Assembly: GCA_031415055.1 (NCBI GenBank)
Contig: JANOQZ010000016.1
Location: forward strand, 62,001 to 126,000
Length of the DNA stretch: 64,000 bases
Direction: 5' to 3'
Origin: JANMOK01 sp031415055
Lineage (GTDB): Bacteria; Pseudomonadota; Alphaproteobacteria; Rhodobacterales; Rhodobacteraceae
The translations under genes and the position numbers were made by a program. The notes under the pieces were generated by a model. The model did no database searches, was not told the DNA's origin, and was given only the letters and a program-made list of their open reading frames with translations. Below are positions 1 to 8,425 of the stretch, piece by piece; positions within the stretch are counted from its first letter, which is position 1, and each line of letters opens with the position of its first letter.

Positions 1-20
1 AAAGGGTTGGCAAACATGAC

Positions 21-1106
21 TCACCCACTCACGCCGCCACTCACCGTTGGCACTTCCAGCGCTGAGAACCCATAGTGCCGCAGCCAGCGCAGATCTGAAT
101 CAAAGAACGCCCGCAAATCTGGGATGCCGTATTTCAGCATGGCAAGGCGGTCGATGCCCATGCCGAAGGCGAAGCCTTGCCATTTCTCCGGGTCAACCTT
201 GGCGGCTTGCAGCACCTTGGGATGGACCATGCCGGAACCGAGAATTTCCAGCCAGTCGCTGCCCTGCCCGATTTTCAACTGCCCGCCTTCCCAAGAACAG
301 CGGATATCGACTTCAGCCGAGGGTTCAGTGAAGGGGAAATGGTTGGCGCGGAAACGCAATAAATCGGTGGAATCGGTTTCAAAGAACGCCCGGCAAAACT
401 CTTCCAAGGTCCACTTCAGATTGGCCATCGAGATGTCTTTGTCGATGCACAGCCCTTCGTATTGGTGAAACATCGGCGTATGGGTCTGGTCATAATCGGC
501 GCGATAAACCCGCCCCGGTGCGATGATGCGGCAAGGCGCGCCATGCGCTTCGAGATAGCGGATCTGCACCGGCGAGGTATGGGTGCGCAGCACATTGGGC
601 GGCCGGTTGTCGCCTTCGGCGCGATGCATGTAAAACGTGTCATGCTCCTGCCGCGCCGGATGTTCCGGCGGAATGTTCAGAGCGTCGAAATTATACCAGT
701 CGGTTTCAATCTGCGGCCCTTCCGCCACCGAAAACCCAAGGTCGGCAAAAATTGCAATGATCTGCTCGGTGACTTGCGAAATTGGGTGGAGCGTTCCCGA
801 TTGCGAGGGGCGCGGTGTCATCGTTACATCCAGCCATTCGGCCTTCAGTCGAATATCCAGCGCGGCATCGCCCAATGCCGCTTTGCGCGCCGCCAAAGCG
901 GACCCAATTTCTTCCTTCAAGGCATTCAGCGCTGGCCCGGCGGTTTTGCGCTTTTCGGGGTCCATGGAGCCAAGATCGCGCATTAGCAAAGAAACCGAGC
1001 CTTTCTTGCCCAAAGCGGCAAGGCGAACGTCTTCCAAAGCCGACTCATCAGGCGCGCCGGATATTTCTGCCAAGGCGCGAAGTCGAAGTTCGTTCAAATC
1101 GTCCAT
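21..1106 (-). CDS. pheS: Phenylalanine--tRNA ligase alpha subunit
   Basis: This 361-residue protein charges tRNA-Phe with phenylalanine in the cytoplasm, as the catalytic half of the alpha2-beta2 synthetase. Residues 1-90 form the helical N-terminal arm that contacts tRNA. Class II motif 2 (FHQYEG, 213-218) and motif 3 (GFAFGMGIDRLAM, 311-323) are intact. I chose the ATG at 1106 because homologues begin MDDLxxLR and a GAGG Shine-Dalgarno lies about 10 bases upstream; a longer ORF reaches 1172. The expected partner pheT is not in view. An ATG reading off the window edge (bases 17 to 1) begins MFANP, which is not how PheT usually starts, so another gene may sit between them. A terminator separates pheS from rplT, so it probably has its own promoter in 1107-1344. 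Confidence 0.95.
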   Translation of the reverse strand: MDDLNELRLRALAEISGAPDESALEDVRLAALGKKGSVSLLMRDLGSMDPEKRKTAGPALNALKEEIGSALAARKAALGDAALDIRLKAEWLDVTMTPRPSQSGTLHPISQVTEQIIAIFADLGFSVAEGPQIETDWYNFDALNIPPEHPARQEHDTFYMHRAEGDNRPPNVLRTHTSPVQIRYLEAHGAPCRIIAPGRVYRADYDQTHTPMFHQYEGLCIDKDISMANLKWTLEEFCRAFFETDSTDLLRFRANHFPFTEPSAEVDIRCSWEGGQLKIGQGSDWLEILGSGMVHPKVLQAAKVDPEKWQGFAFGMGIDRLAMLKYGIPDLRAFFDSDLRWLRHYGFSALEVPTVSGGVSG

Positions 1107-1344
1107 ATTTTTCTGCCTCAGATTATCGCGGTTGAGCGGTATCACAGTCAGTTTCGTTTGCAACCCCGGCAAAGATTAGTGCCGCATTTGCGGCGCTTGG
1201 GCGCAAAAGACTGGGGCTTTGGGGATGGCCTTGGCCATGCAGATATGTGGCGTGCAACAGCGTTGAATTTATATGGATTAGCGTTGGTCGCAATGGCCTG
1301 TTGTGGCAGAGTCTACCGCCGGCGATTTCGCATGCTGAAACAAA

Positions 1345-1369
1345 AACCCCGGCGCTTTGCACCGGGGTT
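1345..1369 (-). terminator. Rho-independent terminator after rplT
   Basis: AACCCCGG and CCGGGGTT form an 8-bp perfect stem around a 9-base loop. Read on the minus strand it is followed by a run of five T. It lies 24 bases past the rplT stop and ends the rpmI-rplT transcript. The rest of 1107-1393 shows no gene and should hold the pheS promoter. Confidence 0.85.
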
Positions 1370-1393
1370 ATCGCTGTTGTTGGCTAGGCAAGT

Positions 1394-1750
1394 TTAGGCT
1401 AGCGCTGCTTTTGCCTGTGTGACGATTGCACCAAAAGCGTCGGGTTCGTTCACGGCCAAATCGGCCAGAACCTTGCGGTCAACCTCGATACCGGCACGGC
1501 TCATCGCGTTGATGAACGTGCTGTAAGTCAGGTCGTGCAACCGTACAGCGGCGTTGATCCGCTGAATCCACAAGGCGCGGAAGTTGCGCTTTTTGATGTA
1601 ACGGTCGCGCGTTGCATATTGCATCGCTTTGTCGACCGCCTGCGTGGCGGTGCGGAAATTCGTGCTGCGGGCGCCATAGTAGCCTTTGGCGGCTTTGATG
1701 ACTTTGCGGTGGCGGGCGTGGGAGGCAACGCCTCCTTTAACTCTGGACAT
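1394..1750 (-). CDS. rplT: 50S ribosomal protein L20
   Basis: This 118-residue basic protein binds 23S rRNA early in assembly of the large subunit. The start MSRVKGGVASHARHRKVIKAAKGYYGARS and the stretch RINAAVRLHDLTYSTFINAM are characteristic of L20, and the length matches the family. The ATG at 1750 has an AGAGGA Shine-Dalgarno upstream. It lies 13 bases behind rpmI, the usual rpmI-rplT pair, and a strong terminator follows. In many bacteria infC precedes rpmI; here a pyk-side gene precedes it instead, so infC must be elsewhere. In some bacteria L20 represses its own operon; I saw no such leader here. Confidence 0.97.
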   Translation of the reverse strand: MSRVKGGVASHARHRKVIKAAKGYYGARSTNFRTATQAVDKAMQYATRDRYIKKRNFRALWIQRINAAVRLHDLTYSTFINAMSRAGIEVDRKVLADLAVNEPDAFGAIVTQAKAALA

Positions 1751-1763
1751 GGTTCAATTCCTC

Positions 1764-1964
1764 TCAGCGGTCGTAGGGCATGTAAGATTTGATGATGCCT
1801 TCATCGGCTTTGCTCAGCACCGTGGTGCCACGCGCATTACGAATGAATTTGGCCGAGCGTTTGATCATGCCGTGGCGTTTGCCTGCCTGACCTGCCTTGA
1901 TCCGGCCCGTGGCCGTGACCTTGAAGCGCTTTTTGGCGCTTCCTTTCGTCTTCATTTTGGGCAT
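1764..1964 (-). CDS. rpmI: 50S ribosomal protein L35
   Basis: This 66-residue L35 begins MPKMKTKGSAKKRFKVTATGRIKAGQAGKRHGM, a textbook L35 N-terminus, and is highly basic. Two in-frame ATGs sit six bases apart (1970 and 1964). The AAGGGAG Shine-Dalgarno directly abuts the first but is about six bases from the second, and family members start MPKMKTK, so I chose 1964. It is the first gene of the rpmI-rplT operon. The region 1971-2075 upstream holds no gene and should carry its promoter. Confidence 0.95.
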   Translation of the reverse strand: MPKMKTKGSAKKRFKVTATGRIKAGQAGKRHGMIKRSAKFIRNARGTTVLSKADEGIIKSYMPYDR

Positions 1965-2075
1965 TTCCATCTCCCTTGTCGGAACGGTATCGAGTGAACG
2001 CGACTCGGCAGCCCTTTAGCCGGACGCATCAGTGAAGGCGGGTGTATAGTTTCGGGATGGAAGCGGCGCAAGCCC

Positions 2076-2303
2076 CTAGCCAAACAACTCCGAGAAAAGT
2101 TTGGCCAGCGCCGTTGTCACATCGGCGGGACCTAAACCGTCAGACGATAGCACATTGGCATAATAGATAAGTCCGATAGCGGCGAACAGGAACAACACCG
2201 AAAATCGCGGGCGCGTTCCGTCCACTGCCGCCGAGAAAATCCTGATCAACGAGACAATGCCAAGGGCAATACCAAGCAACAAATACGTTTGATAAAGGTC
2301 CAA
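2076..2303 (-). CDS. Small two-helix membrane protein, unknown
   Basis: This 75-residue protein has two predicted membrane helices, about residues 7-25 (YLLLGIALGIVSLIRIFSA) and 34-50 (FSVLFLFAAIGLIYYAN), joined by a short charged loop with RPR. I recognise it only as the kind of small conserved hypothetical found behind pyk in Rhodobacterales; no function is known to me. The start is TTG at 2303, with AGGGAAG about six bases upstream. It lies 21 bases after pyk in the same direction and is probably co-transcribed with it. Confidence 0.7.
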   Translation of the reverse strand: MDLYQTYLLLGIALGIVSLIRIFSAAVDGTRPRFSVLFLFAAIGLIYYANVLSSDGLGPADVTTALAKLFSELFG

Positions 2304-2324
2304 AGCAATCTTCCCTAGCGCAGC

Positions 2325-3779
2325 CTATTCTGGCTCGCCCTCATAAATCAGTTTCTCCATTACTGGAGCAACCCGCAAGATATTTGTGGAGCCTGCAACG
2401 CCAAATGGAATGCCTGCGGTGACAACAATTTTGTCCTTTTCAGTGGCAAACCCATATTCGCGCGCGGCCCGTGCCGCGCTGACAACCGCCAATTTGAAAC
2501 GCGTAACTTCTTCGGTGACAACACAATGCAATCCCCAAGACAGCGCCAATCTGCGGGCAGTACTGACCAATGGCGTCAGGGCAATGATGGGAACACGAGG
2601 CTTTTCGCGCGATGCCAGTAGTGCCGTCGTACCCGAATGGGTGAAACAGCAAATTGCTTTTACGTCGGTCGTTTCCGCCACTTCGCGGGCGGCGACTGTG
2701 ATTGCATCGGAAACCGATTCCTGCGAGGCACTGCGCGAAGCTTCCATGATTTGCCGATACGTCGGGTCGCGTTCAACTTCAACGGCAACAGCGTTCATCG
2801 TTGAAACCGCTTCGACCGGATAATCGCCAGCAGCCGACTCTGCCGACAACATCACCGCATCGGCACCTTCATAAATTGCGGTCGCCACGTCGGAAACTTC
2901 GGCCCGCGTCGGCACCGGCGAGTGGATCATGCTTTCCATCATTTGGGTGGCAACGATCACCGGTTTGCCGACGGCGCGACACCCGCGCACCAGTCTTTTC
3001 TGGATCGGCGGCACGTCTTGCACCGGCAGTTCAACGCCAAGATCGCCGCGTGCGACCATGATTCCATCGCTGACGGCCAAGATGCTGGCAAAGGCTGTTA
3101 CAGCAGCAGGTTTCTCAATTTTTGCTAGAATCGCCGCCCGGCCCTTGGCCAAGTTTCGCGCTTCTGTCACATCTTCTGGTCGCTGTACAAACGACAATGC
3201 CAGCCAGTCGCAACCCAATTCGCATATGAATTCCAAATCGCGGCGGTCTTTGTCGGACAAGGCGGCCAGCGGCAACACAACGTCTGGAACGTTGACCCCT
3301 TTGCGATTTGAAATTTCGCCACCGACAATGACTTCGGTCATCGCGTGGGTTTTGGAGCATTCGGTAACTTTCAGCCTGATCTTGCCATCATTGACCAACA
3401 GACTGGAGCCGACCTTCAACGCCTCCAAAATTTCCGTATGTGGCAGATTTACCCGCGTCGCATCGCCCGGTGCTGGGTCAAGATCGAAGCGAAACTTTTG
3501 CCCCACCACCAGTGATTCGCGTTCGCGGGCGAATGTGCCACAGCGCAATTTTGGCCCCTGCAAATCGGCCAGAATGCAAATCGGACGGCCGACTTCTTTC
3601 TCAACTTCGCGGATCAGCGAATGCCGCCGCTGTATATCTGCATGGACGCCATGGCTCATATTCAGGCGAAACACATCTGCACCCGCCATGAAAAGCGCCT
3701 TGATCATTTCCTTTGTTTCGGACGCTGGCCCAAGCGTAGCCACAATCTTGACGTTTCGGTTTCTTTTGATGCCCGTCAT
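2325..3779 (-). CDS. pyk: Pyruvate kinase
   Basis: This 484-residue enzyme makes pyruvate and ATP from phosphoenolpyruvate and ADP, the last glycolytic step. The N-terminal nucleotide and PEP site (KIVATLGPAS, 11-20), the catalytic AKIEKP (219-224) and the metal-binding MVARGDLGVELP (241-252) are intact. The C-terminal allosteric domain is complete. Two starts are possible: GTG at 3791 and ATG at 3779. I favour the ATG because homologues begin close to xRxRxxKIVATLGP, but the GTG cannot be excluded. It is divergent from the gene at 3944. The intergenic region (3780-3943) has no further gene and should hold both promoters. Confidence 0.96.
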   Translation of the reverse strand: MTGIKRNRNVKIVATLGPASETKEMIKALFMAGADVFRLNMSHGVHADIQRRHSLIREVEKEVGRPICILADLQGPKLRCGTFARERESLVVGQKFRFDLDPAPGDATRVNLPHTEILEALKVGSSLLVNDGKIRLKVTECSKTHAMTEVIVGGEISNRKGVNVPDVVLPLAALSDKDRRDLEFICELGCDWLALSFVQRPEDVTEARNLAKGRAAILAKIEKPAAVTAFASILAVSDGIMVARGDLGVELPVQDVPPIQKRLVRGCRAVGKPVIVATQMMESMIHSPVPTRAEVSDVATAIYEGADAVMLSAESAAGDYPVEAVSTMNAVAVEVERDPTYRQIMEASRSASQESVSDAITVAAREVAETTDVKAICCFTHSGTTALLASREKPRVPIIALTPLVSTARRLALSWGLHCVVTEEVTRFKLAVVSAARAAREYGFATEKDKIVVTAGIPFGVAGSTNILRVAPVMEKLIYEGEPE

Positions 3780-3943
3780 TTCCGCCTGCACTTGCCACTG
3801 CCAGATTTTCCGCTGCCCTTATATACCGGCAGTCTAGGAGCAAAAGCGTTAATTCCGTTCGATCAAACAATTGTTTAGCTTGGCGTGGCCAACGATTTCA
3901 TTGCGCGATATTATTTCGCGTCTTTTCCCTTTGGTTTTGGTCA

Positions 3944-4708
3944 ATGAAAAATAACGACTCCTTCACATCCCTGAATGCCGGTACGTCTTCGCCGATCATC
4001 GTTTTGTGCGACCACGCCACACGCCATATTCCGCCAGACATCAGCAGCGACGACCTTGGACTGGACCTTGGCGATTTGGAACGCCACATCGCCTATGACA
4101 TCGGCGCTTTGGCGGTGGCGAGACTAATCAGCGCGTATTTTGACACCAAATTGATTCACACAAATTTTTCTCGTCTGTTGATCGATGCCAACCGCGGCGA
4201 AAACGACCCAACATTGGTCATGCGCCTATATGACGGCACGGTCGTTCCGGGCAACCGGACGATCGACAACTGCCAATTTCTCCACCGGCTTGATAGATTT
4301 CACCGTCCGTACCACACCGAAATTGGCCGGCTGATTGACCAGATGATTGGCCAAGGATCCAACCCACTGCTGGTCTCGATCCATTCGTTCACACCGCAAT
4401 TGCGCGGTCGCGGAAAAAGGCCGTGGCATATTGGCGTGCTATGGGAAGGCGATGATCGTCTTGCTCAACCGTTCATGCAGGAATTGCAAGCAAACACGGA
4501 TATCCACGTTGGCAACAACGAGCCCTATCGCGGCGGACTTCCCGGCGATACATTGAACACACATGGGTTAGCGCGCGGGTTGCCGCATATCCTGATCGAA
4601 TTTCGCAACGACTTGGTCGAAGATGCCAAGGGTCAGGACGAATGGGCGCGGAAAATCATTCCTGCATTGGAATTAGCGCTGTCGCAAAATGGGTGGATGG
4701 GAAAATGA
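3944..4708 (+). CDS. N-formylglutamate amidohydrolase family protein
   Basis: This 254-residue protein belongs to the N-formylglutamate amidohydrolase family, zinc-dependent hydrolases that in histidine degradation release formate from N-formyl-glutamate. Family signatures seen are CDHAT (22-26), DANRGENDP (81-89) and SIHSFTP (about 145). No hut genes are nearby, so the true substrate may differ from that of HutG; the family also includes broadly annotated paralogues. The last four bases overlap the DUF1244 gene as ATGA, so the two are translationally coupled, an arrangement I know from other alphaproteobacteria. Confidence is high for the family and moderate for the substrate. Confidence 0.85.
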   Translation: MKNNDSFTSLNAGTSSPIIVLCDHATRHIPPDISSDDLGLDLGDLERHIAYDIGALAVARLISAYFDTKLIHTNFSRLLIDANRGENDPTLVMRLYDGTVVPGNRTIDNCQFLHRLDRFHRPYHTEIGRLIDQMIGQGSNPLLVSIHSFTPQLRGRGKRPWHIGVLWEGDDRLAQPFMQELQANTDIHVGNNEPYRGGLPGDTLNTHGLARGLPHILIEFRNDLVEDAKGQDEWARKIIPALELALSQNGWMGK

Positions 4709-5001
4709 ACGACCAGACACGAATTGAACTCGAAGCGGCTGCGTTTCGCCGTTTGCGCGATCATTTGCGCGAAAGGGCCGATGTGCAAAACATTGACCTG
4801 ATGAACCTTGCCGGATTTTGCCGCAACTGCCTAAGCCGTTGGTATCAAGAAGCCGCCGCCGATATCGGCATCGTAATCGACAAAGAACAGGGGCGCGAGA
4901 TCGTTTACGGAATGCCGTACGACCAATGGCAGGCCCTGCATCAGCGCGAGGCAACTGACGCCAGCCGCAGCGATTTTGCCAAAAACAATCCGCATGCTTA
5001 A
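4705..5001 (+). CDS. DUF1244 family protein
   Basis: This 98-residue soluble protein has the conserved core FRRLRDHLRERxDVQNIDLMNLAGFCRNCLSRWY (about residues 11-45), with a paired cysteine motif (CRNC), and the later motif VYGMPYDQWQALHQ. These identify DUF1244. Its function is not established. The ATG at 4705 overlaps the stop of the preceding amidohydrolase-like gene as ATGA; a longer ORF from 4642 lies inside that gene and is not credible. It ends only ten bases before the Zur-box-like site that probably controls znuA. Confidence 0.85.
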   Translation: MNDQTRIELEAAAFRRLRDHLRERADVQNIDLMNLAGFCRNCLSRWYQEAAADIGIVIDKEQGREIVYGMPYDQWQALHQREATDASRSDFAKNNPHA

Positions 5002-5010
5002 AAGTGCTAT

Positions 5011-5025
5011 TGTTACATTGTAACG
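5011..5025. promoter_or_regulatory. Candidate Zur operator upstream of znuA
   Basis: TGTTACATTGTAACG contains perfect 5-bp arms GTTAC/GTAAC around ATT and resembles the alphaproteobacterial Zur box (TGTTATAxTATAACA type). It lies 41-55 bases before the znuA start, where a repressor would block transcription. Zur with zinc would switch the gene off; this regulation is inferred from the site alone. Confidence 0.65.
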
Positions 5026-5066
5026 TTTGCGATATTCCGACTCGGGCCAGTTTCGAGGAGGCCCCA

Positions 5067-6137
5067 TTGCGTTTGGTCGTAGCCCTAGTTTTCGCACTAT
5101 TCCCCTGCCTTGTTTGGGCGGATGCGCCGAAAGTCGTGACCAGCATCAAACCGGTCTACGAATTGGTCAAAGCGGTTATGGCGGATGCCGGTGAACCCGA
5201 ATTGCTGTTGTCGCAGAATGATTCTCCACACCATGCAAGCTTACGACCGTCGCAGATGCGCAGTTTGGTCAATGCCGATTTACTGGTCTGGGTCGGACCC
5301 AATATGGAACCTTGGTTGGAAAAAGTGCTGGGCACCCTTGCGCCGGAAACCGAACGACTGCGTTTGATAGAGGTTGCTGGCCTGCGCCTGCTCAAAATAC
5401 GCCAGCCTGCAACTTTGGCATCTGACGAAGACCAAGAACTCGCCGCACTGGAAAAACCGGAAGATCCGCAATTCGAACAGGATTCCGATTTTTTCGCTGC
5501 TGAGGACAACTCGCTTGAGGCCGATCTTGAGGATCAGGCAGCGCAGGAAGCCGATGCCGCGGATGCGGAAGCTTTGTTGGCACTGGAAGGTGAAGGTGCA
5601 ACAGCAGCCCCGGAAATTTCCGATGCCTTCAATGGCGACGACCCACATATTTGGCTTGATCCGACAAATTCGGTCTTGATGCTCGACGCCATTGCCAAAT
5701 CATTGGCAAAGCTGGACCCAGAAAATTCAGACATTTATCGGGGCAACGCCGAGGCGGCCAAGCTGGCATTATCGGAAGCCGTGCTGGCGGCAAAAGACCA
5801 ATTGGTCTATCTGACCGACAGTCGGTTTATCTACAACCACGATTCCTTCCAGTATTTCGAGGCGGCTTTCGGCCTCAAATCCATCGGGTTTCTAAACACC
5901 AGCGACGCAAAACAAGTGGGTGCCCGCACGGTATCGGAGATCACCGCCAACATTGAATTCGCCCCGGTCATCTGCATTATCATCGACAAAACCGAAAGCA
6001 GTCGCGCGGTGAAATCGTTGTTTCCCGATCATGAAATGATCGCGCTCGATCCGATGGGATGGGGGTCTGATCCCGACGCCAGCTATCCGGCGTCGCTGTT
6101 TTTGAACCTTGCCGAGGGTTTTTCCGAATGCGATTAA
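5067..6137 (+). CDS. znuA: Zinc ABC transporter substrate-binding protein
   Basis: This 356-residue periplasmic protein would capture Zn2+ and hand it to a ZnuB-ZnuC transporter. A signal peptide covers residues 1-19 (MRLVVALVFALFPCLVWAD). Likely metal-ligand histidines are H55/H56 (SPHHASLRPSQ), H194 (DPHIWLDP) and H258 (YNHDSF). The charged loop between them (about 116-185), usually histidine-rich in ZnuA, is instead rich in Asp and Glu. I chose the TTG at 5067 because GAGGAGG lies just upstream, it gives a clean signal peptide, and the upstream GTG at 5004 would place the Zur box inside the gene. No znuB, znuC or zur is adjacent. It converges on the aminotransferase gene with one base between the stop codons. 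Confidence 0.88.
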   Translation: MRLVVALVFALFPCLVWADAPKVVTSIKPVYELVKAVMADAGEPELLLSQNDSPHHASLRPSQMRSLVNADLLVWVGPNMEPWLEKVLGTLAPETERLRLIEVAGLRLLKIRQPATLASDEDQELAALEKPEDPQFEQDSDFFAAEDNSLEADLEDQAAQEADAADAEALLALEGEGATAAPEISDAFNGDDPHIWLDPTNSVLMLDAIAKSLAKLDPENSDIYRGNAEAAKLALSEAVLAAKDQLVYLTDSRFIYNHDSFQYFEAAFGLKSIGFLNTSDAKQVGARTVSEITANIEFAPVICIIIDKTESSRAVKSLFPDHEMIALDPMGWGSDPDASYPASLFLNLAEGFSECD

Positions 6138-6138
6138 G

Positions 6139-6993
6139 CTATATCGCGCTTTTGCGGCTTTCAGCGATGTAAAGTTCGCGCAGTTTCAGCGTGGTCGCAC
6201 CGGGTCTGCCGGTGCCAATGATGGCGTCGTCAATCTGCACAACCGGGCAGACAAACGTGGATGAGGCGGTGATAAAAGCTTCCGCCGCGTTTTTTGCTTC
6301 GGCGACCGAAAATGGCCGTTGTTCGATATTGAAGCCTTCCTTGGCGGCATACCCAATCACCATCGACCGGGTGATGCCGTGCAGAATCGAATTGGTCAGA
6401 TCACGGGTGATGATTTTGCCTTCTTTGGTGATGATCCACGCGTTGTTGGACGTGCCTTCGGTGACAAAGCCATCCTCAACCATCCAAGCATCGTCGGCAC
6501 CTTTGGCTTTCGCCTGCATCTTGCACCAGCTTGGGGCTAGCAGTTGCACTGTCTTAATGTCACGCCGCGCCCAGCGGATATCGGGGATCGTCGCCACCTT
6601 GATGCCATTGCGGGCTTGCAGAGTTTCCTCAATTTCCTTTTCTTGCGTGAACATGATAAGCGTTGGTTTGGCGTCTTTGGGCCAGACAAAATCACGATCT
6701 GCGACGCCACGGGTGACCTGCAGATAGATCATGCCCTCGTCCAACTTGTTGAGCCGCACCATGTCGCGGTGGATGTGCAACAATTCGTCGTTGTTGGCGG
6801 GCACCGCTATCTGCAACTCGTCCAGCGACCGCGCCAGACGGGTCAGGTGGCCCTGAAAATCCAGCAGCTTGCCGTCCAACACTGCCGTCACTTCGTAAAC
6901 GCCATCGGCCATAAGAAAGCCGCGGTCGAAAACCGAGATTTTGGCCTGGTCTTCGGGCAAATAATCGCCATTCACATAGACAATTCGGTTCAT
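6139..6993 (-). CDS. dat: D-amino acid aminotransferase (class IV PLP)
   Basis: This 284-residue class IV aminotransferase carries the fold-type IV start VYVNGDYLPEDQAKISVFDRGFLMADGVYEV. K147 (RRDIKTVQLL) is the expected PLP lysine, close to K145 of the Bacillus enzyme. The family interconverts D-alanine and D-glutamate with their keto acids. It starts one base after the stop of the dipeptide epimerase, so the pair probably works on D-amino acids from peptidoglycan. A longer ORF to 7164 lies inside the epimerase gene and is rejected. Branched-chain aminotransferases share the fold, but the short length and the FDRGFLMADGVYEV context favour Dat. Confidence 0.88.
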   Translation of the reverse strand: MNRIVYVNGDYLPEDQAKISVFDRGFLMADGVYEVTAVLDGKLLDFQGHLTRLARSLDELQIAVPANNDELLHIHRDMVRLNKLDEGMIYLQVTRGVADRDFVWPKDAKPTLIMFTQEKEIEETLQARNGIKVATIPDIRWARRDIKTVQLLAPSWCKMQAKAKGADDAWMVEDGFVTEGTSNNAWIITKEGKIITRDLTNSILHGITRSMVIGYAAKEGFNIEQRPFSVAEAKNAAEAFITASSTFVCPVVQIDDAIIGTGRPGATTLKLRELYIAESRKSAI

Positions 6994-6994
6994 A

Positions 6995-7963
6995 TCATCC
7001 CCAAAGTTCAGGTTCGGACGGGTAAACACCGAGCGTGTCATAGCGCAGCGGGTCTTCGCGGTCGCAGGCCAAAAGCAACGGGCCATCAAGATCGGTGAAC
7101 TCGGCACCTTGCGCAACCAGAACCGCTGGTGCCATGCCCAGCGACGTGCCGACCATGCAGCCAACCATGATGCCGAAACCTTGTTCCCGTGCTGCCTGCC
7201 GCAAAGCCAGCGCTTCGGTCAGACCACCGGTCTTGTCCAGTTTGATGCTAACGTAGTCATACTTGCCTTTCAGTGCTGCCAAAGAGGCCCGGTCATGGCA
7301 ACTTTCATCGGCGCAAACCGGCAGGATTCGATCAATTTCTGCCAAAGCCTCGTCCTGACCAGCGGGCAAGGGTTGTTCCACCAAAACTACGCCCAGCCGC
7401 AGCAATTTGGGGGCAATCTCGCGGTAGAACTCGGCAGTCCAGCCTTCATTCGCATCGACAATTAGGCGTGAAACCGGCGCGCCCTTTCGCACGGCCTCCA
7501 GTCGGGCGATGTCATTCTCGCTACCGAGCTTTACTTTCAATAGCGGTCGATGGGCATTTGCGGACGCCTGAACGTGCATGTTTTCAGGGCTGTCGAGCGA
7601 AAGAGTGAACGCCGTCACCACCGCTTTCGGTTCGGGCAAACCGGCCAATTGCCAGACCCGGCGGCCCGATTTTTTTGCCCGCAAATCCCAGAAAGCACAG
7701 ACGATGGCATTGCGGGCTGCGCCCGGTGGCAGCATGGATTGCAATTCTTCTTGGTCAAAACTCTGCGGCAGCGCCGCAATTTGCGCAACGACCGACTCGA
7801 CACTTTCGCCGTAACGAACATAGGGCACGCACTCGCCGCGACCGGTCGCCCCATATTCGGTCACACATGCCACAACAACTTGCGCCTCGGTTTTGGAGCC
7901 GCGCGAAATGGTAAAGGTCCGGGCAAGCGGAAAGGATTCAACCGTCGCGGAAATTGTCAGCAT
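6995..7963 (-). CDS. L-Ala-D/L-Glu (dipeptide) epimerase
   Basis: This 322-residue enolase-superfamily enzyme has the muconate-lactonizing subgroup pattern. Lysines 143 and 145 sit in KVKLG. The metal ligands are D170 (VDANEGW), E196 (VEQPLP) and D219 (ADES), and the second catalytic lysine is K241 (IKLDKTGGLTEAL). That last motif is typical of L-Ala-D/L-Glu epimerase (YcjG), which converts L-Ala-D-Glu from murein to L-Ala-L-Glu. It lies upstream of dat and downstream of a 114-residue conserved unknown, all on the minus strand with short gaps. Other dipeptide specificities occur in the family, so the exact substrate is inferred. Confidence 0.87.
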   Translation of the reverse strand: MLTISATVESFPLARTFTISRGSKTEAQVVVACVTEYGATGRGECVPYVRYGESVESVVAQIAALPQSFDQEELQSMLPPGAARNAIVCAFWDLRAKKSGRRVWQLAGLPEPKAVVTAFTLSLDSPENMHVQASANAHRPLLKVKLGSENDIARLEAVRKGAPVSRLIVDANEGWTAEFYREIAPKLLRLGVVLVEQPLPAGQDEALAEIDRILPVCADESCHDRASLAALKGKYDYVSIKLDKTGGLTEALALRQAAREQGFGIMVGCMVGTSLGMAPAVLVAQGAEFTDLDGPLLLACDREDPLRYDTLGVYPSEPELWG

Positions 7964-8001
7964 GGGCCAACAATTGGACGAATTGCACCTTCAAGGCAAG
8001 C

Positions 8002-8346
8002 CTATCGCAGCAAGGCCACCGGCGCGTTTTCGTTGACTTCAAAATCTACCGGCGGAGCATCAACCGCATCAGTTTTGCGCTTGAATTCATAATGCATGAT
8101 CGCGCCATCTGGTTCGGAATGAATGATCAGGCAGGTCGAAAGGTGGCGACCGCCGTCATACAAATCGACCAATCCCCGCAGATGGGCTTTGTGGCTGGCG
8201 TCCATCGAAAAACCGTCATCCCACAGGCGCAGCACAGGATATGTTTCGCCATCAGCGATCAGACGCAGGCGATTTTTCTTTTTCAAGGCCGCCATCCGGG
8301 CACGATCCATGCCCTCGATAACTTCTCGAGACAAAAACGAATCCAT
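8002..8346 (-). CDS. Conserved hypothetical protein
   Basis: This 114-residue soluble protein has no recognised catalytic motif. It has a basic N-terminal stretch (RMAALKKKNRLRL), then xxLRLWDDGFSMDASHKAHLRGLVDLYDGGRHL, ending in an acidic tail with ENAPVALL. I recognise this pattern from conserved Rhodobacterales proteins, but no function is known. The start at 8346 has GGGGGAAGT directly upstream; an ORF from 8481 lacks such support and overlaps cobM. It sits 38 bases before the epimerase gene and 79 bases after cobM, so it could belong to either transcript. Confidence 0.75.
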   Translation of the reverse strand: MDSFLSREVIEGMDRARMAALKKKNRLRLIADGETYPVLRLWDDGFSMDASHKAHLRGLVDLYDGGRHLSTCLIIHSEPDGAIMHYEFKRKTDAVDAPPVDFEVNENAPVALLR

Positions 8347-8425
8347 ACTTCCCCCAAACTCTTTACTAAACCAAGGGTGAGCCGCATTCCGATTCGGGTC
8401 AAGATAGTCTTGGACGGTGACAGGT

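Noticed and set aside
1..17. Possible start of the next gene after pheS (MFANP...).
   Set aside because: Only 17 bases are visible; too short to identify or list as a feature.
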